A stretch of DNA of 14,983 nt from the NCBI GenBank assembly GCA_045660825.1, contig JAZREN010000050.1, positions 1 through 14,983 of the forward strand, read 5' to 3'. This DNA is from HGM04593 sp045660825 (GTDB lineage: Bacteria; Bacteroidota; Bacteroidia; Bacteroidales; Bacteroidaceae). The position numbers and the translations under genes are program-made. The notes below the pieces were generated by a model. That model was given only the letters and a program-made list of their open reading frames with translations, searched no databases and had not been told where the DNA came from. Shown here piece by piece: positions 5,980 through 11,400 of the stretch (positions within the stretch are counted from its first letter, which is position 1; the number at the start of each line of letters is the position of its first letter).

Positions 5980-6292
5980 AAAAAAAGAGCCGAGAGGCTC
6001 TTTTTTTACTGTTAGCCCCGTGGGGCAACTCCCATTGAAAACATCCATATTATCTTCAATAAACGTAACCCACGCGGCACGACTTTTCCCCGTGCTACGC
6101 GTGACTATTACTTATGGATGTTTTCTATCATCGCTTTGCGATAATTGACTCAATATCTTGTTACCTACGGCAACCGTATCCCACGCGGGCACGACAACTC
6201 TCCCTCTTGATGAAGAGGGAGTACCCGAAGGGGGAGGGAGATTTACACTGCGCGTGACCATTGCTTTGTAATTGCTTAGATGGGAATAAATG
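5980..6292. repeat. Composite hairpin repeat, unit A
   Basis: The unit opens with a perfect 12-bp hairpin (5980-5991 with 5996-6007, core GAGCC/GGCTC, GAGA loop, A and T runs on the outside), which can terminate in both directions. It continues with GCCCC/GGGGC, then a cruciform: outer arms 6037-6049 and 6113-6125 pair perfectly over 13 bp (GAAAACATCCATA), and the inner hairpin pairs CACGCG (6071-6076) with CGCGTG (6098-6103) and GCACG (6077-6081) with CGTGC (6091-6095), leaving a TA bulge. A second half-module at 6174-6260 contains the first copy of the 61-bp repeat. Short frames here, one repeating LPPPSGTPSSSRGRVV, are translation of the repeat, not genes. Confidence 0.75.
6192..6252. repeat. 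61-bp perfect direct repeat, copy 1
   Basis: This copy is identical base for base to 6475-6535, 283 bp away. It contains CTCCCTC TTGATGAA GAGGGAG, a hairpin, followed by a GGGGGAGGGAG tract that can pair with the same CTCCCTC arm. It sits inside the loop of a CACGCG...CGCGTG hairpin of unit A, as if inserted there. Confidence 0.9.
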
Positions 6293-6573
6293 AAAAAAGA
6301 GCCGCGCGGCTCTTTTTTTAATGTTTGCCTTGGGGGATTGTAGCCGCGTTGCGGCTCTCCCATTGAGTCAATCCCTGTTGCGTTGCAACCGTATCCCACG
6401 CTTTGCGTGACTGTTACTCAGTGATTGCCTCTATCATTTTGCAAGCAAAATAATTGACTCCAATCGCAGTTGCGCGACAACTCTCCCTCTTGATGAAGAG
6501 GGAGTACCCGAAGGGGGAGGGAGATTTACACTGCGTGCGACTATTGCTTTGTAATTGCTTCGGAAGGAGTAAC
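6293..6573. repeat. Composite hairpin repeat, unit B
   Basis: The unit opens with a perfect 26-nt palindrome (6293-6318, core GAGCCGCGCGGCTC flanked by six A and six T). It then has AGCCGC/GCGGCT around 6341-6355, a minimal CACGC-TTT-GCGTG hairpin near 6397-6409 preceded by GCAACCGTATCC as in the other units, a TTTTGC/GCAAAA hairpin near 6437-6450, and the second copy of the 61-bp repeat. It ends in GGAAGGAGTAACAA, as does unit C. Confidence 0.7.
6475..6535. repeat. 61-bp perfect direct repeat, copy 2
   Basis: Identical to 6192-6252. After one short diverged stretch both copies resume identity over ATTGCTTTGTAATTGCTT. Perfect identity of non-coding DNA at this distance implies recent duplication, gene conversion or mobility. 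Confidence 0.9.
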
Positions 6574-6727
6574 AATAAAAGAGCCCTGAGGCTCTTTTAT
6601 TTAATGTTTGCCCTGTTAGGGCAACTCCCATTGAGGGCTTCAATGTTGCCTTAACGGCAACCGTATCCCACGCGGGCACGACTACACCGTGCTGCGCGTG
6701 ACTATTACTCATTGAAGCCCTCGGAAG
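6574..6727. repeat. Composite hairpin repeat, unit C
   Basis: The unit opens with a perfect 12-bp hairpin (6574-6585 with 6590-6601, again GAGCC/GGCTC). It continues with TTGCCC/GGGCAA (6608-6613, 6619-6624), then a cruciform whose outer arms GAGGGCTTCAATG (6633-6645) and CATTGAAGCCCTC (6710-6722) pair over 13 bp. Inside are TTGCC/GGCAA (6646-6660) and CACGCG-G-GCACG with CGTGC-TG-CGCGTG (6669-6680, 6688-6700). The outer arms differ completely from those of unit A, yet each set is self-complementary. Confidence 0.75.
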
Positions 6728-6773
6728 GAGTAACAAAAAATGGAACCTGTATCGGTTCCATTTTTTGTTACTC
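6728..6773 (-). terminator. guaA terminator overlapping the stop codon
   Basis: GAGTAACAAAAAATGGAACC (6728-6747) pairs perfectly over 20 bp with 6754-6773 around a 6-nt loop. The guaA stop codon (6770-6768) and the preceding Glu codon lie in the upstream arm, so a terminating ribosome would sit on the hairpin. A and T runs are inside the stem. Confidence 0.7.
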
Positions 6774-8075
6774 CCACTCAATAGTAGCACTGGGCTTGGG
6801 TGACATATCGTAGCATACGCGGTTGATGTTTGGAACTTCAGCGAGTATGCGGTCGGTAATCTTCAAAAGGATTGGCCACTCGATTTGCTCGATGGTTGCT
6901 GTCATTGCATCAACGGTGTTCACGGCGCGGATGATTACGGGCCAGTCATATGAACGTGCGTTGTTGCGTACGCCTACTGACTTGAAGTCGGGTACTACGG
7001 TAAAGTACTGCCATACAGTCTTGTCGAGGCCGGCGTTCTTGAACTCCTCGCGAAGGATAGCGTCGCTCTCGCGCAATGCCTCAAGACGGTCGCGTGTGAT
7101 TGCACCAAGGCAGCGTACACCCAAACCGGGGCCTGGGAATGGCTGACGGTATACCATGTCGTATGGCAAGCCGAGCTCGAGACCACAAGCACGTACCTCG
7201 TCCTTGAACAACTGACGGATTGGCTCAACAAGCTCGAATTGGAGGTCTTCGGGCAGACCACCTACGTTGTGGTGGCTCTTTACCATCTTTGCTGTCTTTG
7301 TACCGCTCTCAACAATGTCGGGGTAGATTGTGCCCTGGCCAAGGAAGTCGATGCCGTCGAGCTTGCGTGCCTCCTCCTCGAATACGCGGATGAACTCGCC
7401 GCCGATGATCTTGCGCTTCTGCTCTGGATCGGCAACACCCTCAAGAAGGTTGAGGAAACGGTCTGTTGCGTCAACATATACAAGGTTTGCGCAGAGCTGC
7501 TTGCTGAATACATCAACAACAGCCTCGCTCTCGCCCTTGCGCATGAGACCGTGGTTCACGTGAACGCATACAAGGTTGTCGCCGATAGCCTTCAAAAGAA
7601 GCGCTGCAACAACAGAACTGTCGACACCGCCGGAGAGGGCGAGCAATACCTTCTTGTCACCGACCTGGCGGCGGATGAGCTCAACCTGGTCGTTTACGAA
7701 GTTTGTCATGTTCCAGTTCTTCTCGGCCTTGCAAGTGTCGAGGACGAACTCCTTCACTGCCTCTTTTACAACCTCTACGTCGTTGCCGATCTGGGCAATC
7801 TTAACCTCGCAGAGTGCCTTGTCGTGGCCTGCTGCCATAACAGGGAAACCTGCGTTGTAGATATCGTGGTTGACATCGATGGCAACACCGTCGATAACGT
7901 TGTTGGGGCCACCGTTGATGATAATACCTTTTACATTTGGGAGAGCCTTGAGCTCATCGACTGTGATGTCGTGTGGGTAGATCTCGCTGTAGACGCCAAG
8001 TGCGCGGATGGCGCGTGCAAGCACTGTGTTCTCGTGACTACCGAGGTCAAGGATTACAATCATGTCCTGTTTCAT
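6768..8075 (-). CDS. guaA: GMP synthase with a degenerate glutaminase domain
   Basis: This enzyme aminates XMP to GMP, the last step of guanine nucleotide synthesis. The ATP-pyrophosphatase half is intact: SGGVDS P-loop (148-153), GQGTIYPD (246-253), KSHHNVGGLP (266-275), RQPFPGPGLGVRCLG (310-324) and the usual C-terminus DMSPKPSATIEWE. The class I amidotransferase part is abnormal. It starts normally (ILDLGS at 8-13, INGGPNN at 53-59) but the expected G-C-G-Q nucleophile segment reads PVMAAGHDKA (78-87), with no cysteine. The domain ends near residue 115, about 80 residues short, so the His-Glu pair is also missing. Total length is 435 residues versus roughly 510-525. It probably uses free ammonia or a separate glutaminase. 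The start ATG is at 8075. Confidence 0.95.
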   Translation of the reverse strand: MKQDMIVILDLGSHENTVLARAIRALGVYSEIYPHDITVDELKALPNVKGIIINGGPNNVIDGVAIDVNHDIYNAGFPVMAAGHDKALCEVKIAQIGNDVEVVKEAVKEFVLDTCKAEKNWNMTNFVNDQVELIRRQVGDKKVLLALSGGVDSSVVAALLLKAIGDNLVCVHVNHGLMRKGESEAVVDVFSKQLCANLVYVDATDRFLNLLEGVADPEQKRKIIGGEFIRVFEEEARKLDGIDFLGQGTIYPDIVESGTKTAKMVKSHHNVGGLPEDLQFELVEPIRQLFKDEVRACGLELGLPYDMVYRQPFPGPGLGVRCLGAITRDRLEALRESDAILREEFKNAGLDKTVWQYFTVVPDFKSVGVRNNARSYDWPVIIRAVNTVDAMTATIEQIEWPILLKITDRILAEVPNINRVCYDMSPKPSATIEWE

Positions 8076-8121
8076 ATTCTTGAATGTATTAAATTGGTTT
8101 TTGTTTACTATTCCAATGTTG

Positions 8122-8153
8122 CGAAATTACTCTTTTTTCTCTTTTGCAACAAT
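8122..8153 (-). promoter_or_regulatory. guaA promoter
   Basis: On the minus strand ATTG (8153-8150), 20 bp, TAATTTCG (8129-8122), one mismatch from TAnnTTTG. It predicts a guaA leader of about 40 nt. Confidence 0.5.
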
Positions 8154-8182
8154 AGTGTCAATGCAAATATTTTATAAAAAAT

Positions 8183-8211
8183 GAGAGTGAAAACCGCATG
8201 GTTTCACTCTC
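8183..8211 (-). terminator. Terminator after the mscL remnant
   Basis: GAGAGTGAAA and CC (8183-8195, one bulged A) pair with GG and TTTCACTCTC (8200-8211) around a GCAT loop. On the minus strand a run ATTTTTTAT follows directly, so it terminates minus-strand transcription coming from 8343-8214. It lies 2 nt after the TAA of the 28-codon frame and upstream of the guaA promoter. Confidence 0.65.
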
Positions 8212-8213
8212 GT

Positions 8214-8300
8214 TTATGTGCGCTGTCTTTCTTCACCGGTGGTGGCACCGATTACGCTGCTCTTCATTGCGAAGGCTTTGAAATTCTGAAGAAAGCCCAT
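8214..8300 (-). pseudogene. mscL: Remnant of mscL (N-terminal codons only)
   Basis: A 28-codon frame starts MGFLQNFKAFAMKSSVIG. The first 17 residues resemble the N-terminus of the large-conductance mechanosensitive channel MscL (family pattern MGFL-EFK-FAM-GNVID). The pore helices and everything after are absent; the frame instead runs through TGEERQRT to a TAA and straight into a terminator. A matching promoter -7 box is present upstream. The simplest reading is an internal deletion that removed the body of mscL and left promoter, start and terminator. From memory, mscL lies next to guaA and gap in Bacteroides, which fits. A real 28-residue peptide, kept for its own role, is the alternative. 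Confidence 0.5.
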
Positions 8301-8335
8301 AGTCTTTACAAAAAATGTTGTTTTGTTTGTTGGTG

Positions 8336-8343
8336 CAAAGATA
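8336..8343 (-). promoter_or_regulatory. -7 promoter box before the mscL remnant
   Basis: TATCTTTG on the minus strand (8343-8336) matches TAnnTTTG exactly and is followed by CACC. No clear TTG lies at the expected upstream distance. It is 35 bp before the ATG at 8300. Confidence 0.4.
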
Positions 8344-8386
8344 GATAAAAAATGTTTAAAAGGTGTGATAAAACATGAAAAATTAT

Positions 8387-8394
8387 TAAGTTTG
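8387..8394 (+). promoter_or_regulatory. -7 promoter box before the M60 peptidase gene
   Basis: TAAGTTTG matches TAnnTTTG exactly; no clear -33 TTG is visible. It lies 63 bp before the start codon and is divergent from the mscL-remnant promoter 43 bp away. Confidence 0.4.
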
Positions 8395-8457
8395 CATATA
8401 TTTCTTTCTCTTGCGACTGTGTGCGCATGGAAACCTATGACTACAACTTAATCCGTA

Positions 8458-11400
8458 ATGTATATGAAACGATGTTTTGTCCTTATAACGATTATATCCC
8501 TTCTATCATTGCTGTGCATGCCACAGCAGGTGCTTGCACAATTCTCTAAAGGCACGGTGGTGCAACTTGTGAACCGCAGTACCGGCAAAGCTGCAGCAAG
8601 CAATGCTTCGCTGGTTAGTTGTACCGACCGCAACAGTGCCGACTATTCGCAGCTGTGGTATGTCGAGGAACGTTATTACAACGCTATTCCAATCGGTTAC
8701 AAGGTGAGGCTCCGCAACCTGGGCAACGGTCGCTATCTGCAGGGTAACAACAATTCGTCGACTCCATGGGGTACAGTGAAGAACGCGGGCTCTTACACCG
8801 GGAACCACGATGGCGAGAGCACCTATTTCACTACCGACCTGTGGGAGTGCAGCAGGGATGGATATTACACACTTGGTGCCGAGAATAAAAAGACGGGAAA
8901 CACCGATTACTACTACGACAAGCTGCACAGCAATGCCGAGGGCAGTTGTGTGAGCTGGATGGGCTCGGCCGATGCCTCGCTATGGAGTATTGAACTGGTG
9001 TCGGGTGTCGATGTGCAGGCGCAGTGGAACAAGTTGGCCGAGTTCGAGAACATGGCAAACCGCAAGGATGAGTTCCAGGGTTACCTGAATACTTTGTTTA
9101 CCGACAATCTCTGCACCGAGCTGCGCAGTGCATACAAATCGCAGAGCGCGCTGCTTGCATCGTCGGCCTACCAGGCTCTGCCTGCCGAACTCAAAAGCAT
9201 GGCTCTCAAGGTATGCAACGGAAATTGGGCCGAGACAAACAGGGATAACGGCAGTGTCTCATGGACAAGTGCTGTAGCAAAGCGATTCAGAGTACAGACC
9301 ATTGAACCACATTCGGTTGCCGAGGAGATTAGCAAGGTGGTAAAGGTTGGAGCATACTCAAACATGAACAACCCCACAGGTATCTATGCCGGTGACATGA
9401 ATATGTTATATATAATGGTAAAGGGCAACATAAACCAGGGTTCTGCACTTTACCTTGCCGGGTTGAACCATGACAGCAAAGACTATTTGACCACTATTGC
9501 AGGAAGCAACCCTGTGCAGCTTACCACAGGCCTTAATGTGGTGCCGTTCTATGGCGACAAGACAATGCTCTATCTCATTTATGCCGTTAACAGCCAAAGC
9601 AGCAGCTACCCATTGGCGAACTATCCCGACATTGAGGTGCACATAGAGGGTGGAAACATAAACGGAATGTATGACCGTTCCATGAACGATGCTGCCATAT
9701 ACAGTGAACTCAGCAACAATGCCTCTAAACTCGGCATGGAGTATTACGATGTCCTTGGCGGCAAATTCGTTTACCGTACCAGTTGGGAGACCGTCTTCAG
9801 GAACAACAGCGCATCGTCCATTGACCGTGCGCTCGATATGTGGGACCTGATTGGTGCCACACAACACATGGTGATGGGTGTTTCGTCGGCTGCAGAGATG
9901 GCTGCCGACCCGCTGGGGCTGCACACATATACATCGGACTTCTCGCGCTCCTTCAACAACCGACAGCTCGTGCATTCATTGCCGACAATAGGCGCATATA
10001 CGCAGATGCCTTTCCGCATACAGTTCGCGCATGGCGAGGGTATGCTCCGTGGCGACGATATGGAGCGCTCGAGTTATATATGGGTCTGTGCACATGAGTT
10101 CGGACACTCTAACCAGAATGCCATAAACATGGTGGGTACTACCGAGGTCAGCAACAATCTCTTCTCAAATGTGGCGATTTTCTATCAGGATTATTTCCAC
10201 ACACGCGGCGGCACCATTGCCGACAACTGCGCGGCTCACCGCAACGGCACAGCATGGCACTTCCGCAACTCCGATTCAAGAATGAGAATGTTCTACCAGC
10301 TGTGGCTCTACTATCACGCCGCCGGCCGCAACAGGAACTTCTTCCCCAAACTGTTTGAGTATTTGCGTAACGACCCCATGGCAATACGTGAGTCGAATGT
10401 GGGCGATGTATATACCTCGGGCGAGTCACTCAAGTTCTACAAATATGCCTGCCGTGCAGCGGGGGAGGATTTGACACCATTCTTCGAGGCTTGGGGATTC
10501 TTTGTCCCGTTCGGCAAGACTGCCATAACCGACTATTATGACTACAATGTCATTAGCCAGCAAAGCGACATCAATGCCGCAAAGAACGAGGTCGCCGGTT
10601 ATGGCTACCGCAAGAACTATTCCATTCTGTTTATTGAGGACCGCATTGGTGATGTAAAGAGCAAGAAGTATCCCTCGCACAGCAAACTGTGGTCGGATGG
10701 CGAGTTGAAGACCGGCAGCATGGGACAGTATACCGATTATGCCAACCCGCAGCCCGTAAGCGGTGAGTTCGTGTGGGTGCAGGAGTCCGATAATACAGTA
10801 ACAGTGGCCGGTGGGCAGGGCGCTGTGGGTGTGATGCTCGAATGGTCGGGCAGCATGCATGCTTTCTACAATGATACCAAACTGCAGGTTGATGCCGCTA
10901 CCATGGAAGCCATAAAGAGCGGCGACTGCAAGATTAAGGTCATTGGTGCCGACCAGTCGGTCGTTGTGGCAAAGAATGTGAACGAGGCCACCGGCGACGA
11001 GGCCAAGAGGGTGATGCTCAAGTCTATGATTGACAAGGTAAGCGAGATAAAGAAATATGTCGATACATCGTACAAACGGGTGGGGTATTACAACCCGAAG
11101 TATACACAGGGACTTCAGTTGCTGTATGACAAGGCTGTCGCTGTTCATGACAAGAAAGTGGCGTCGGAGTACATGGAATATATTGACAAACTCACTGCCG
11201 AGATTGCTGTACTTGAACAGCTTGGTGACAAGGCGCGCATCGGTATTGAGAATGGTGCTGTGTATATGCTCGACAATGTTATGTATCAGGGGTATTACAT
11301 GTATCTTGGCAGCAACAATGAGGTTGACGGAAAGACGGTGCCATATGGCGATGTGGCGTCGTGGGTGTTCGAGAAGGCTGCCGACTCCGGTTCATATTAT

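Noticed and set aside
5980..6773. CRISPR array
   Set aside because: Units are long and unequal, there is no constant short repeat with uniform unique spacers, and no cas genes are nearby.
6112..6790. Short minus-strand frames sharing LPPPSGTPSSSRGRVV and AWDTVAV
   Set aside because: The shared peptide comes from translating the repeated hairpin DNA; the frames cross terminator hairpins and carry no domain.
7239..8177. 312-codon open frame on the plus strand across guaA
   Set aside because: It is antisense to a fully conserved GMP synthase gene, its translation has low complexity (many Val, Asp, Leu) and it has no recognisable domain. It results from codon bias of the opposite strand.
10426..11148. 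240-codon minus-strand frame, and similar ones, inside the M60 peptidase gene
   Set aside because: They are antisense to a continuous 1824-codon gene with clear domains, and there are no promoters or neighbours.
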